Source: Planctomycetota bacterium
GTDB taxonomy: Bacteria > Planctomycetota > PLA2 > JAEUHO01
DNA length: 64,000 nt
Direction: 5' to 3'
Assembly: GCA_028281445.1 (NCBI GenBank)
Contig: JANQJW010000090.1
Span: forward strand, 1-64,000
In this document: positions 1-8,700 of the stretch, one piece after another
How positions within the stretch are numbered: position 1 is the stretch's first letter
How the letters are laid out: every line of letters starts with the position of its first letter
Made by a program: the position numbers and the translations under genes
The notes under the pieces: model-generated
What the model was told of the DNA's origin: nothing
The model's input: the letters and a program-made list of their open reading frames with translations, nothing else
Databases searched by the model: none

Positions 1-1032
1 CCACGTTCCAGGCACGCAGCGGGCGACCAGGACCTCGGCGCTGCCGTTCCCGCGCGTGCGCCCGCGCCAGTACCTCGGCATGCGGGTTCGCTGGTCGACC
101 GGCACGCTCCCGGCCTCGATGCTCACGGCGACGCCGTCCTTGCCCGCCCAGGGTGCGGGCCCGTCGCCCGTCCACGCGAGGACCAGGCGCAGCGTCACGG
201 AGTGTTCCACCGTGACACGCGCCGACGCCGCCTTGTGCCCGGCCTCCACGAAGGAGACCCAGGTCGCGGAGTCGGTGTGTGGACCGCGCACGTCGACGCG
301 CAGGCGGTCGAACGTAGCCGCATTGACGCGTACGGCTCCCGTCGCGTCGGTCTCGTCCCCCCACGCGAAGGGAGTCCATGCGGTGCTCTGCACGCGCACG
401 CGCGCACCGGCAACAGGCTGGTCCTCGTGATCACGAACGTGGACCGTCACGGAGCGACCGGTCTGCAATGCGACCGTGCCCAGGTCGAGCGCCTTCCCCA
501 TGTCGAACACCCGGCCGGTCAAGAGCACCGGCATGTAGGACGCGGCCCGTACGCCCAGGCGCTTGGCCTCCCCGGGCTTGAACCCGGCGACCTCGAAGCG
601 ACCGTCGTCACCGACCGCTGCGGTCTGTCCCCAGCCATGCGAGAGGCGGGTCAGGATGCGCACGCTCTTGGGCAGCGTCTCGCCGTCGGGAACCGACAGG
701 CGCCCGCGCACCGACGCGCCACGCTCGAGGACCACCGTGACGCCATGAGTGCCGCGCGGAATCTCCGTTCTCGTCTCGAGGTACCCGTTGGCCCACACGT
801 GGATCGGAACGCGCTTCGCGTGCTGGGGACGGATCGCGAAGCGGCCTTGCGCGTCCGTCTCGTCGTCCTTGTCGGCCTCGTAGAGCGGCGCATAGACACG
901 GACGCCCGCGAGCGGCCTGCCTTGTTCGTCCACGACGCGGCCGCTGACGGTGATCGGGGGCCTCTCGCGGTCCCCGGCCCACGCGGGCGCAGCGATGAGG
1001 AGCAGCAGGAGGAGGAAGACCGTCCCTCGCAT
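1..1032 (-). CDS. Secreted carboxypeptidase-regulatory-like domain protein (C-terminus beyond window)
   Basis: The reverse strand is open from an ATG at 1032 to base 1, giving 344 codons without a stop, so the gene runs off the left edge. Residues 1-19 form a signal peptide (basic start, run of leucines, AWA cleavage site). The mature part begins with a carboxypeptidase-regulatory-like (transthyretin-type) beta sandwich: ITVSGRVVDEQGRPLAGVRV, a DAQGRF turn and an HVWANGYLE strand, about residues 24-80. Further GRF-turn and 'VTVHVRDHEDQPVAGARV' units near residues 90-230 look like two more such domains. Likely an exported structural or adhesion-type protein; no enzyme motif is visible. The start has no Shine-Dalgarno but a TAGGGT hexamer 8 nt upstream. 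Confidence 0.8.
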   Translation of the reverse strand, partial: MRGTVFLLLLLLIAAPAWAGDRERPPITVSGRVVDEQGRPLAGVRVYAPLYEADKDDETDAQGRFAIRPQHAKRVPIHVWANGYLETRTEIPRGTHGVTVVLERGASVRGRLSVPDGETLPKSVRILTRLSHGWGQTAAVGDDGRFEVAGFKPGEAKRLGVRAASYMPVLLTGRVFDMGKALDLGTVALQTGRSVTVHVRDHEDQPVAGARVRVQSTAWTPFAWGDETDATGAVRVNAATFDRLRVDVRGPHTDSATWVSFVEAGHKAASARVTVEHSVTLRLVLAWTGDGPAPWAGKDGVAVSIEAGSVPVDQRTRMPRYWRGRTRGNGSAEVLVARCVPGTW

Positions 1033-1040
1033 CGGACGTG

Positions 1041-1046
1041 ACCCTA
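1041..1046 (-). promoter_or_regulatory. Candidate -10 element (TAGGGT), leaderless start
   Basis: TAGGGT on the minus strand ends 8 nt before the ATG at 1032. There is no Shine-Dalgarno in between, so transcription would begin at or next to the start codon. Confidence 0.4.
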
Positions 1047-1096
1047 GCTCGTCTGCCCCGGGAGGCCCGCAAAACGTCTGCACTTGTGCATGCGCC

Positions 1097-1621
1097 TTAC
1101 GTCCTCTGGCGGAAACCGCGCAGGAACTGCCCGGTGTAGTCGAGCGCTGCGACGACGCTGGACGCGGCCGCCGCCCAGAAGAGATACGGCCGCGCGGGCT
1201 CGGCCCACGTGACCAACATTGCGACGAACCAGACGAAGAGGAAGGCGGTTGTCAGCTTGCCGGGCATGCGAGCCGACATCTTCCCGAACGCGCTCCACTC
1301 GCGGTGTCCGATCACGACCAGGGTGATGAGGCCAACGGCGATGTCGCGCGCCATGACGAGGAGCACCTGCCAGAGCTGGAGGTCGCCTTCGATCACCCAG
1401 GTGACGAGCACGGTGATGACGAACGCCTTGTCGGCGACGCCGTCCATGACGGCGCCGAACTGCGTCTGCGCGTCGAAGCGCCGCGCAATGACACCATCGA
1501 TCCAATCGCTGAAGCCCGCGACGAGGATGATCCACAAACGGTAGCGTGGATCGATGAACGGAAACGCTGCCGCGAGCCCAAGTCGGAAGATCGTGATCGC
1601 ATTGGGCACGTGCTTCCACAT
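1097..1621 (-). CDS. CDP-alcohol phosphatidyltransferase (PgsA-like)
   Basis: A 174-residue integral membrane enzyme that transfers a phosphatidyl group from CDP-diacylglycerol to an alcohol such as glycerol 3-phosphate, in the inner membrane. The family signature D-x2-DG-x2-AR-x8-G-x3-D-x3-D is complete at D39, D42-G43, A46-R47, G56, D60 and D64. Four to five hydrophobic helices follow. The length matches bacterial PgsA (about 180-200 residues). The N-terminal 'WKHVPNAITIFRL' is the usual PNxIT-xxR opening of this family. The alcohol substrate cannot be told from sequence alone. The start has TATCGT 7 nt upstream and no Shine-Dalgarno. Confidence 0.9.
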   Translation of the reverse strand: MWKHVPNAITIFRLGLAAAFPFIDPRYRLWIILVAGFSDWIDGVIARRFDAQTQFGAVMDGVADKAFVITVLVTWVIEGDLQLWQVLLVMARDIAVGLITLVVIGHREWSAFGKMSARMPGKLTTAFLFVWFVAMLVTWAEPARPYLFWAAAASSVVAALDYTGQFLRGFRQRT

Positions 1622-1628
1622 CCCTACA

Positions 1629-1634
1629 ACGATA
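1629..1634 (-). promoter_or_regulatory. Candidate -10 element (TATCGT), leaderless start
   Basis: TATCGT on the minus strand lies 7 nt before the ATG of the phosphatidyltransferase at 1621, with no Shine-Dalgarno between. It lies in the short gap before the SRPBCC gene, just after that gene's stop codon. Confidence 0.4.
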
Positions 1635-1639
1635 CGACG

Positions 1640-2086
1640 TTACGCGGCGCTCTCTGCGACCTCTTTCAACCTGCCGAACATGTGCTTGCAGTAGATGCGA
1701 CCGAGGAACCAGAACAGCGGCGAGAGCAGGCGCGTGGCACCCCGCACCTCGAAATCCTGTTCGTAGTCGAGCTGCGCACGCTTACCCACCGCACTGAAGC
1801 GGTGTTCGGTGTGAAGCACCTGGCCCGGCTTGAAGCGCCCGCCCGTGATCGTCTCCTTGATGCGCTTGCCCGGCTCCCAGACCAGGTTGCGGCCGTGGTA
1901 CGTGACGACGCGCTTGCCCTCGCGGACCTGCATCTCGTACGTGCTGCCTTGTCCGTGCGGCGGTGGACTGGTGATGTCAAGCTTCACGAAGCCCGGGACC
2001 CAGGTAGCGAGGATCGCGGTGTCCTCGAAGCACGACCAGAGCCGCTCGGGGGTGCAGTCGATCCGGAAACGGAGCCTCACGCGCAT
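1640..2086 (-). CDS. SRPBCC (START/polyketide-cyclase fold) family protein
   Basis: A 148-residue cytoplasmic protein with the features of the SRPBCC ligand-binding fold: an N-terminal strand followed by 'CTPERLWSCFED' (the P-x-x-V/L-W helix), a central beta sheet with 'GQGSTYEMQVREGKRVVTYHGRNLVWEPGKR' split over several strands, and a long C-terminal helix around 'LGRIYCKHMFGRLKEV'. Such proteins bind hydrophobic ligands or lipids; no catalytic residue can be named. The next gene downstream on this strand is the CDP-alcohol phosphatidyltransferase, so a lipid link is possible but unproven. TAGGCT sits 6 nt upstream of the ATG. Confidence 0.75.
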   Translation of the reverse strand: MRVRLRFRIDCTPERLWSCFEDTAILATWVPGFVKLDITSPPPHGQGSTYEMQVREGKRVVTYHGRNLVWEPGKRIKETITGGRFKPGQVLHTEHRFSAVGKRAQLDYEQDFEVRGATRLLSPLFWFLGRIYCKHMFGRLKEVAESAA

Positions 2087-2092
2087 GGCCGC

Positions 2093-2098
2093 AGCCTA
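2093..2098 (-). promoter_or_regulatory. Candidate -10 element (TAGGCT), leaderless start
   Basis: TAGGCT on the minus strand ends 6 nt before the ATG at 2086, too close for a leader with a ribosome site. Confidence 0.4.
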
Positions 2099-2206
2099 CC
2101 CATGCCCGCGGCGGGAGGAGTACGCCCAAGCCGCCCGCCGGAGCGGTGCCGTAGTCGTAGGCCCCCGGTACCCTGCCACGTCGGCCGCATGCGGAGGTGC
2201 CTGGGC

Positions 2207-2752
2207 ATGGTGCTCGTGATCGGGATTACAGGGAGGAACTGCGCGGGCAAGGACTCCGTCGCCGAAGTGCTGGGCCGCCGCGGATTCGAGAAGCACAGCC
2301 TCTCCGACGTCCTGCGCCAGGAGCTGAGAGAGCGGGGCGAGGAGATCACGCGTCCGGCGTTGATCGCCGTCGGCAACGAGCTGCGCGCCGCCGAAGGGCC
2401 CGGCGTGCTCGCCACGCGCGTCCAGAACCTCATGCAGACCGACCGCGTTGCGCTCGTCAGCGTGCGCAACCCGTCCGAGGTGGAGGCGCTGCGCGCCCTG
2501 CCGCGCTTCGTGCTCCTCGGCGTCGAGGCGCCCGTGGAGGTCCGCTTCGAGCGCGAGAGCAAGCGGGCCCGAGAGTCGGCCCCGGCGAGCCTCGCGGAGT
2601 TCAAGCAGCTGGAGCAGCGCGAGAACACGAAGGACCCCAACGCACAGCAGCTCGACCGGACCATGGACCTGGCCGACCACGTGCTGGTCAACGACGGCTC
2701 GCTCGCGCTCTTCGAGGAACGCATCACCTCTCTGCTGGAAGGCCTGGAATGA
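2207..2752 (+). CDS. P-loop nucleotide kinase-like protein paired with dCMP deaminase
   Basis: A 181-residue P-loop protein. The phosphate-binding loop is 'GITGRNCAGKDSVAE' with G9 and K15-D16, like dephospho-CoA kinases and phage deoxynucleoside-monophosphate kinases. 'HSLSDVLRQEL' follows as the usual second helix, 'VALVSVRNPSEVEAL' is the core strand, and an arginine-rich lid lies near residues 113-125. The start at 2207 is preferred over the in-frame ATG at 2189 because GGAGGT lies 8 nt before it. The stop overlaps the ATG of the dCMP deaminase (ATGA), so the two are translationally coupled. A dNMP kinase acting on the same pyrimidine pool is the natural guess, but the substrate is inferred only from this pairing. 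Confidence 0.7.
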   Translation: MVLVIGITGRNCAGKDSVAEVLGRRGFEKHSLSDVLRQELRERGEEITRPALIAVGNELRAAEGPGVLATRVQNLMQTDRVALVSVRNPSEVEALRALPRFVLLGVEAPVEVRFERESKRARESAPASLAEFKQLEQRENTKDPNAQQLDRTMDLADHVLVNDGSLALFEERITSLLEGLE

Positions 2753-3297
2753 TCGATCGCGACGAGATCCCCGACGGCATCGACCCCGACGACCTGATCT
2801 ACGGGCAGAACCCGGATCACAAGCGGCCCGGATGGCAGGAGTACTTCCTGCAGGTGATGGACACCGTCGCCACCCGGGCCAACTGCGACCGCGGCCGGGC
2901 CGCCGCCATCATCGTGAAGGACAAGCGTATCGTCGCGACCGGCTACGTCGGCGCGCCGTCGGGCCTGCCCACATGCGATGAGGTCGGCCACCTCATCAAG
3001 ATCGCCTACGACGAGCGCGGCGGGCAGCACAAGCACTGCGTGCGCACGACCCACGCCGAAGCCAACGCCATCGCCCAGGCCGCCAAGCACGGCACGGCCA
3101 TCGACGGCGCCACGATCTACATCCGCATGACGCCGTGTCTCGACTGCACCAAGCTGCTCATCAACGCGGGGATCAAGCACGTCGTCTGCCGCAAGCGCTA
3201 CCACGCCGATCACGACAGCGTGAAGATGCTGGCCGACGCCGGCGTCAAGCTGGACGTGCTCTCCCAGGAGCAGGAGACCTACGACCACATGAAGTAG
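2749..3297 (+). CDS. dCMP deaminase (cytidine/deoxycytidylate deaminase family)
   Basis: A 182-residue zinc enzyme expected to convert dCMP to dUMP, feeding thymidylate synthesis. The zinc site is complete: H102-A-E104 (E104 is the proton shuttle) and P129-C130-x2-C133. The upstream 'GYVGAPSGLPTCDEVGHL' and 'KHCVRTTHAEANAI' match dCMP deaminases (GYNG-P-G-xx-C-D / HxxxxHAExNAI) rather than cytidine or tRNA adenosine deaminases. It overlaps the upstream P-loop kinase gene by 4 nt. An extended N-terminal segment rich in Asp (residues 1-25) is somewhat longer than in the family average. Confidence 0.88.
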   Translation: MIDRDEIPDGIDPDDLIYGQNPDHKRPGWQEYFLQVMDTVATRANCDRGRAAAIIVKDKRIVATGYVGAPSGLPTCDEVGHLIKIAYDERGGQHKHCVRTTHAEANAIAQAAKHGTAIDGATIYIRMTPCLDCTKLLINAGIKHVVCRKRYHADHDSVKMLADAGVKLDVLSQEQETYDHMK

Positions 3298-3323
3298 CGG
3301 ATCTGGTCCGCTGACCTGCCGCG

Positions 3324-3329
3324 TAGACT
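3324..3329 (+). promoter_or_regulatory. Candidate -10 element (TAGACT) for the SDR gene
   Basis: TAGACT lies 41 nt before the SDR start at 3371. The SDR itself has a GGTGGAGG ribosome site, so this would make an ordinary leadered transcript. Confidence 0.3.
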
Positions 3330-3370
3330 CTCGGCCCCCCGTACTCCCAACAGTCAGGTGGAGGTTCGAG

Positions 3371-4066
3371 ATGGATCTAGCGAAGGCGCACGTGCTCGTC
3401 ACCGGCGGCAGCCGGGGCATCGGCAGAGAGACCGCAGGCCACCTGATTGCGTGCGGCGCCAAGGTCGCGATCTGCGGCCGCGACGAGGCGGTACTGAAGG
3501 CCGCCGCCGAGGAACTCGGCTGCTTGGGCATCCAGGCCGACGTGGCTCGCGAGGACGACGTCGTTCGCATGGTCTCGGACACCGTCTCAGGCCTCGGCGG
3601 CTACGACGTCCTGATCAACAACGCGGCCATCGGGACCTTCGGACGCCTCGTGGACACGGCGGTCGAAGACTTCGAGCGCGTGCACCGGGTGAACGTGATC
3701 GGCGCGTTCCTCGCCGCACGCGAGTCCGCGAAGCACTTCATTGCCAACGGCGGCGGGCACATCGTCAACGTGGCCTCGACGGCTGCGCGCAAGGGCTTCG
3801 AAGGGGGCGGGGCGTACGCCTCGAGCAAGTTCGCGCTCAGCGGCCTCACGGAGTGCTGGCGAGCGGAGCTGCGTAAGCACGACGTGCGCGTCATGCAGAT
3901 CAACCCCAGCGAGGTCCAGACCGGCTTCGGCGGCCGCGAGCCGCCGTCGATCAATCCCTCGAAGCTGCAGGCCTCCGACGTTGCGCAGGCGATCGTCGAC
4001 ATGCTGGCCCTGCCCGAGCGCGGCTTCATCACCGAGACGACCCTCTGGGCTACGAATCCGCAGTAG
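3371..4066 (+). CDS. Short-chain dehydrogenase/reductase (SDR)
   Basis: A 231-residue classical SDR. The NAD(P)-binding glycine motif is 'TGGSRGIG' at 11-18, the structural NNAA motif is at 83-86, and the catalytic set is S136, Y149 and K153 (YASSK). 'ICGRDEAVLKAA' after the second strand has an arginine typical of NADP preference. The length and the 'NPSEVQTGF' C-terminal region are like 3-oxoacyl-ACP reductase/sepiapterin-reductase-like oxidoreductases of unknown substrate. Start chosen at the ATG that follows a GGTGGAGG ribosome site. Confidence 0.88.
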   Translation: MDLAKAHVLVTGGSRGIGRETAGHLIACGAKVAICGRDEAVLKAAAEELGCLGIQADVAREDDVVRMVSDTVSGLGGYDVLINNAAIGTFGRLVDTAVEDFERVHRVNVIGAFLAARESAKHFIANGGGHIVNVASTAARKGFEGGGAYASSKFALSGLTECWRAELRKHDVRVMQINPSEVQTGFGGREPPSINPSKLQASDVAQAIVDMLALPERGFITETTLWATNPQ

Positions 4067-4084
4067 GGCGGAGCCACAGGTCGC

Positions 4085-4090
4085 TAGCAT
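4085..4090 (+). promoter_or_regulatory. Candidate -10 element (TAGCAT), leaderless start
   Basis: TAGCAT ends 7 nt before the ATG at 4098 and no ribosome site lies between. Confidence 0.4.
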
Positions 4091-4097
4091 CTCCCGG

Positions 4098-5693
4098 ATG
4101 CGTCCCCGGCCCCTCCTGATCGCCGCCCTGCTGTCGCTCTGCTGCACACCCGCGGCCGCGTCCGAGGCGTTCAACGCCGACGTGGAGGAAGCCCTCCAGG
4201 GCCTGATCACGGATCTCGACAAGCTCGCCCGCTGGTGCAAGACGCCGAGGCTCTTCGGAAAGCGTGACGAGGCGTATGAGCTTGTCCTGGAGTTCGATCC
4301 GGACCATGAGCGCGCGCGCAAGACGCTGAAGTTCAAGCGCAGCAAGGATGGCGGCTGGGTTCAGAGCCCGAAGTACAAGCGCCCGCGCAACTGGAAGCCG
4401 AAGGTGATCCCGCAGTACGAAGAGCGGCTCGCCCAAGCGCTCGCGCGATACCGCGACAGGATGCTCGACGCGTGCATCCGCGAGGCGGCACGCGGAGGCC
4501 ACACGCGCGCGGCGGACTTGCAGGTCGAGCTCCTCAAAGGCCATCTCCCAGGTGACGCCAAGGTCCTCCAGGCGCTCAAGAAGACTCTGCTCGAGCACCA
4601 CGGGCAGCTCCAGAGCGTCGAGGTGCCGATCGCTCTCGAGCGTGTCGCCTTCCGCCTCAACAAGTACTTCCCGAAGGACCCCGACGTGCGCCGTGCGCTC
4701 GGCGAGATCGAGATCGATGGCCGCTGGGTCCTGCCGGCGACGGTCAAGGCCCTCGAGCGGCACAAGCAGATCACCGTCCAGGCTGCTGCTGCCCTGAAGG
4801 CCGTTCCCGCGGTCTCCACCGCGCAGGCAACGGACGCCGAGATGGCCGCGGGCGGAGCGGGCGACGGGGTCAAGACGACGGCGCACCTGCGCGTGCTGGG
4901 AACCACGTCGGCCGAGAGCCTGGCGAGCATCGCGAAGCACTGCGAGGCGGCGGGGCCGTTCATCAAAGCCGTACTCGGTCGCGAGGTGAAGCGCGCCAAG
5001 ATGCGCACGCTCTTCGTGTTCCGAAAGTGGGACCACTGGAAGAACTTCGTCGACCGCTGGAAGGGCTTCACGCCCGAAGTGCGCGAGTACGCCCGAGCCG
5101 CGACGAGCAGCGGCTATCCCGTGGGCGAGCACGAGTACGCGTGCCTGCCCGTCGGGCGGCCTGAGGTCGAGCTTGACGTCTGCGCCGATGTCATCTTCCA
5201 GACGCTGCTGAACGAGGCGTTCGCCGTGTGGCAGGAAGCCAAGGGGCAGTGGCACGAGCTGCCCGGCTGGGTGCGCATCGGCGTCAGCGACTACCTGACG
5301 TATCGGCTCACGGGCAAGCGCATCCTCACGACGGTCGGCGGCGAGATCGGCTACGGGCAGAAGAAGCCGGAGATCAAGTACCGTTCGCCGAAGGCCGGCA
5401 CGGACCTCCTGCCCATCGCGCTCGAGGCGCTCCAACGCAACCAGGCCCCCGGTACGCACATGATGCTCGGCAAGGGTCTGGCCGCCTTCACAAAGGACGA
5501 CGCGATCACGTCGTTCGCGTTCGCGCGCTACCTCCTCGAGGGCCGTCCCAAGGACGCGGTGCGGATCCTCACGGAGGTCGGCAAGGGTCGCGACACGAAG
5601 GCCGTCGTGAAGGAAGTGCTGAACATGTCGATCGAAGCCCTGCACGTCGAGCTGATGCGCTGGATCGAAGAGATGATCGCGACGGCGAAGTAG
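4098..5693 (+). CDS. Secreted peptidase-MA-like protein with degenerate active site
   Basis: A 531-residue exported protein with signal peptide 1-22 (LLIAALLSLCCTPAAAS). Residues 30-250 are charged, helical and repeat-like; residues 265-531 align by eye with the gluzincin-like peptidase at 12678-14204. In that paralogue the zinc site is HEAHH...REG; here the same positions read N372-E373-A-F-A376 and I394, within 'LLNEAFAVW' and 'PGWVRIGVSDYLTY'. Both histidines and the third ligand are lost, so it should not bind catalytic zinc. It may be a binding or scaffolding relative of DUF1570/peptidase-MA proteins. TAGCAT 7 nt before the ATG suggests its own leaderless promoter. Confidence 0.75.
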   Translation: MRPRPLLIAALLSLCCTPAAASEAFNADVEEALQGLITDLDKLARWCKTPRLFGKRDEAYELVLEFDPDHERARKTLKFKRSKDGGWVQSPKYKRPRNWKPKVIPQYEERLAQALARYRDRMLDACIREAARGGHTRAADLQVELLKGHLPGDAKVLQALKKTLLEHHGQLQSVEVPIALERVAFRLNKYFPKDPDVRRALGEIEIDGRWVLPATVKALERHKQITVQAAAALKAVPAVSTAQATDAEMAAGGAGDGVKTTAHLRVLGTTSAESLASIAKHCEAAGPFIKAVLGREVKRAKMRTLFVFRKWDHWKNFVDRWKGFTPEVREYARAATSSGYPVGEHEYACLPVGRPEVELDVCADVIFQTLLNEAFAVWQEAKGQWHELPGWVRIGVSDYLTYRLTGKRILTTVGGEIGYGQKKPEIKYRSPKAGTDLLPIALEALQRNQAPGTHMMLGKGLAAFTKDDAITSFAFARYLLEGRPKDAVRILTEVGKGRDTKAVVKEVLNMSIEALHVELMRWIEEMIATAK

Positions 5694-5719
5694 GTCTTTG
5701 CCGCCGGCGTTCGATTCTG

Positions 5720-5725
5720 TAGCGT
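5720..5725 (+). promoter_or_regulatory. Candidate -10 element (TAGCGT), leaderless GTG start
   Basis: TAGCGT ends 6 nt before the GTG at 5732; the six bases between are TCTTTTC-like with no ribosome site. It would start the CHAT-selenoprotein transcript. Confidence 0.4.
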
Positions 5726-5731
5726 CTTTTC

Positions 5732-8700
5732 GTGCGTTGGCTGTTGGCCCTGTTCCTCGTTGTCGTCTTCTGTTCCGTGGCCGTAGCCGAAGACTACACC
5801 TCGCTCGGCGATGCAATCGTCAAGGCCGCGGGCCACGACGACACGGCTGCGCTCGTACGCTTGAAGGACGAGACCGATCTCGACCACTGGATCGTGGCCG
5901 ATGAGGTGATGAGCCGCGGCCTGTTCGAAGCCGCGATGGCGTGGGCGCTGGCCGCCCACGACGTCGACGAGGCGAAGGCGCTGGCGCGCTACATCGCACG
6001 CACGCAGACGAAGGGCTACGACCAGACACTGCGCAAGGTAGTCCACGACGCGCGCAAGGACCGCGTAGCGGGCAAGGCCGACGAGGTCCGCAAGCGCCTG
6101 CTCGAGGGCCTCGAGGAAGCACCCCAGACCGTCGAGGGCGTGCGCCTGCTCGTGCAGCGCAGCAACGCGCGCGTCGCCTTCGACCCCCCGGAGAAGGTCC
6201 ATGCGGACCGCGACAAGGCAATCGACGCAGCAATCGCCATGGGCTGGCACTCCGGAGCGGCCGAGACCTGCCGCATCGGTGCCATCAAGGCGAATCGCCG
6301 ACGTGAGCCGGAGCGAACGAAGGCGTTGCTCCGGCGCCGCGTGGAGATCCAACGGACGCGCAGGAGCGCCGAGGAGCTCGTCGACGCCTTGCTTCGGCTT
6401 CACCGGCACCTGGACGAGCACGGCACATCGGCCGAGGCGCTGCCGGTGCTCGAACATGCGCGTGTCGCCGCGAGGGAATCAGGCGACGTCCGCTTGCGCG
6501 CAGAGGTTCGCGTTGCCATGGCGCGCCAGCCGTACAAGAAGGGAGATCGCAAGGCTCGCGCGTTGATCGACGAAGCGTACGCGTTGGCGGGCTCTCAAGC
6601 CGAACATGGGTACGTACTGAACCTGATCGGCCTGCTTCACGAGGAGTTCGGACAGTACGACGAAGCCTTGCGGGTGTTGCGCAAGGCCGCCGAGCTCGCA
6701 GAGGGAGAGGACCTGCGCTCGACACTCTTCGATCTTGGATGGGAGTACTCGCGCCGCGGCTCCCACGCAGAAGCCGAACGCACGTTCGAGCGGCTGCTCC
6801 AGGAGTCACGGAAGGCAAGGGACCCGTGGTTCGAGCAAACTGCCCTCTACAACCTCACCGACATCAGCCGCTCACTCGACCGCATGGAGCGTGCGAACAG
6901 GCTCGGGCTACAGGCGATGGCGCTGGCTGAGAAGCTCCTCGACACAGGACGCGTAGCGCGCAGCCTCCGGCAGCTCGCCACCCTGCGCTCGGCCGCCGGG
7001 CAGGTGGAACTCGCCTTCGACCTCCAGAGTCGCGAGATCGCGATCCGCGAGCAGACGGGCACGCAGCTGAGCCTTGGGTACGCGTTGCGCAACCGCGGCC
7101 ACCTGCACAAGAAGCGCGGCGACTACGCCTCCGCCCGGTCTGACTACGAGCGATCGCTCGCGCTGGCGCGCGACTGCGAGTCGGAGGCACTCGAGGCAGA
7201 CTTGAGTACTGCCCTGGCCAGCATGTCCATCCGGACGGGCAAGTACGGCGCGGCGAGGCGGCACGCCGAGCAGGCCTTCGCGATCTACGAGAAGATCGAC
7301 CAGCCGGTCATGTCCGTCCACTCGCTTTGGCAGCTGATCGACATCGACAGAAGGGAGACACGCTACGCGGATGCGGTTCGGCATGGCCGCGAGGCCATCG
7401 ACCGCATCGCGGGCTTCGTGGAAGGACTTTCCGACGCCGACATGGCACGCGTGCGCCAGTACTACACCGGCGTCTTCGGCATCGCCGTCCACGCTGCCTG
7501 GAAGATCGGCGACCACGACTCGGTCTTCTACGTCATCGAAAAGGGCTGCGCCCTGGGCCTGCTGATGATGATGGGCGGGCGCGAGAAGCTGAGCCGCGCG
7601 GCGTTGCCGCCAGAACTCGAACGGGAGCGCGCGCAGGCTCGTGCCGGTGAGGCCGCGGCTTATCGCACGTACCAGCGCGCGCGAGAAACGCGCGTCCTGC
7701 GGACCATTCGTGAACGCAAGCAGGCGTGGGAGGCGGCGCGCGAGCGACGACGGCGTGTCGGAGAGCGCATCGAGCGCGAGATGCGGCTCCTTGCGGATCT
7801 CATCGACCCCAAGGTCGACGACCTCGCAACCCTGCAGGCGCGCCTTCGACCGGGAGAGGCGTTCCTCAACTATGTGTTCTCCGGACCTGCGTTCGCGATT
7901 CAGATCGTCGAACACGGCAAGCCGCCGCGCCTCGTCGAGCTGAAGCCCAAGCGGGAGGCGCTGCGACCAATCATCCCGCGGGACTGGTTCGCCCGCGAGC
8001 GCGACGCCAAGCCCATCGTCGATCACCTGCGCCGCGAGCTCATCGCTCCACTGGGCCTCGCACCGAGCACGAAGACGCTGTTGATCTCGCACGAAGAGGA
8101 ACTGCTCGAGATTCCGTTCGGGATGCTCGTACCGGATCTGGAGGTCGTGTACGTACCCTCGGCGACGACCTACGGCCTGATGCTCGAGCAACGGGAGGCG
8201 CGGGGCGCGCAGGTTCTCGCAATCGGCGATCCGGCGCACGATGCAGCGGCGCTGCGCCTGCCGCGGCTGCCGCACGCCCGGCTGGAGGCTGCGGCCGTCG
8301 GCGACATCGTCCTCTCAGGCAAGGACGCCACGGAGCCGGCCTTGCTCCGCGCGCTCTCGCGCCCCGAGCGCTGGCGCGCCGTTCACCTTGCCTGCCATGG
8401 CCGAATGAACGCGAAGGTCCCGCTCGACTCCGACCTGGTACTGGCGCCGAGTCCTGACAACGACGGCCTCCTCACCGCCGGCGAGCTGACGCGCGTGCAC
8501 TTCAACGCGGATCTGGTGACACTCAGCGCGTGCGAGACGGGGCGCGGGAAGACCTACCAGACCGAAGGACTGTTCGGCCTCACCCGCTCGGTCCTTCTTG
8601 CCGGCGCCCCGCGCGTAGTCGTGAGCCTCTGGAACGTCGACGATGAGGCAACGCGGGCGCTGATGGAGAGGTTCTACGCGCTCTGGAAGGCAGGGGCGGG

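Noticed and set aside
202-1041. 279-codon open frame on the plus strand
   Set aside because: It is antisense to the partial exported protein at 1-1032, has no domain or ribosome site, and is Arg/His/Asp-rich as shadow frames are in GC-rich DNA. The minus strand gives a signal peptide and beta domains.
950-2206. Upstream extension of the P-loop kinase frame to 950
   Set aside because: It would overlap the phosphatidyltransferase and SRPBCC genes on the other strand, and a GGAGGT site directly precedes the ATG at 2207.
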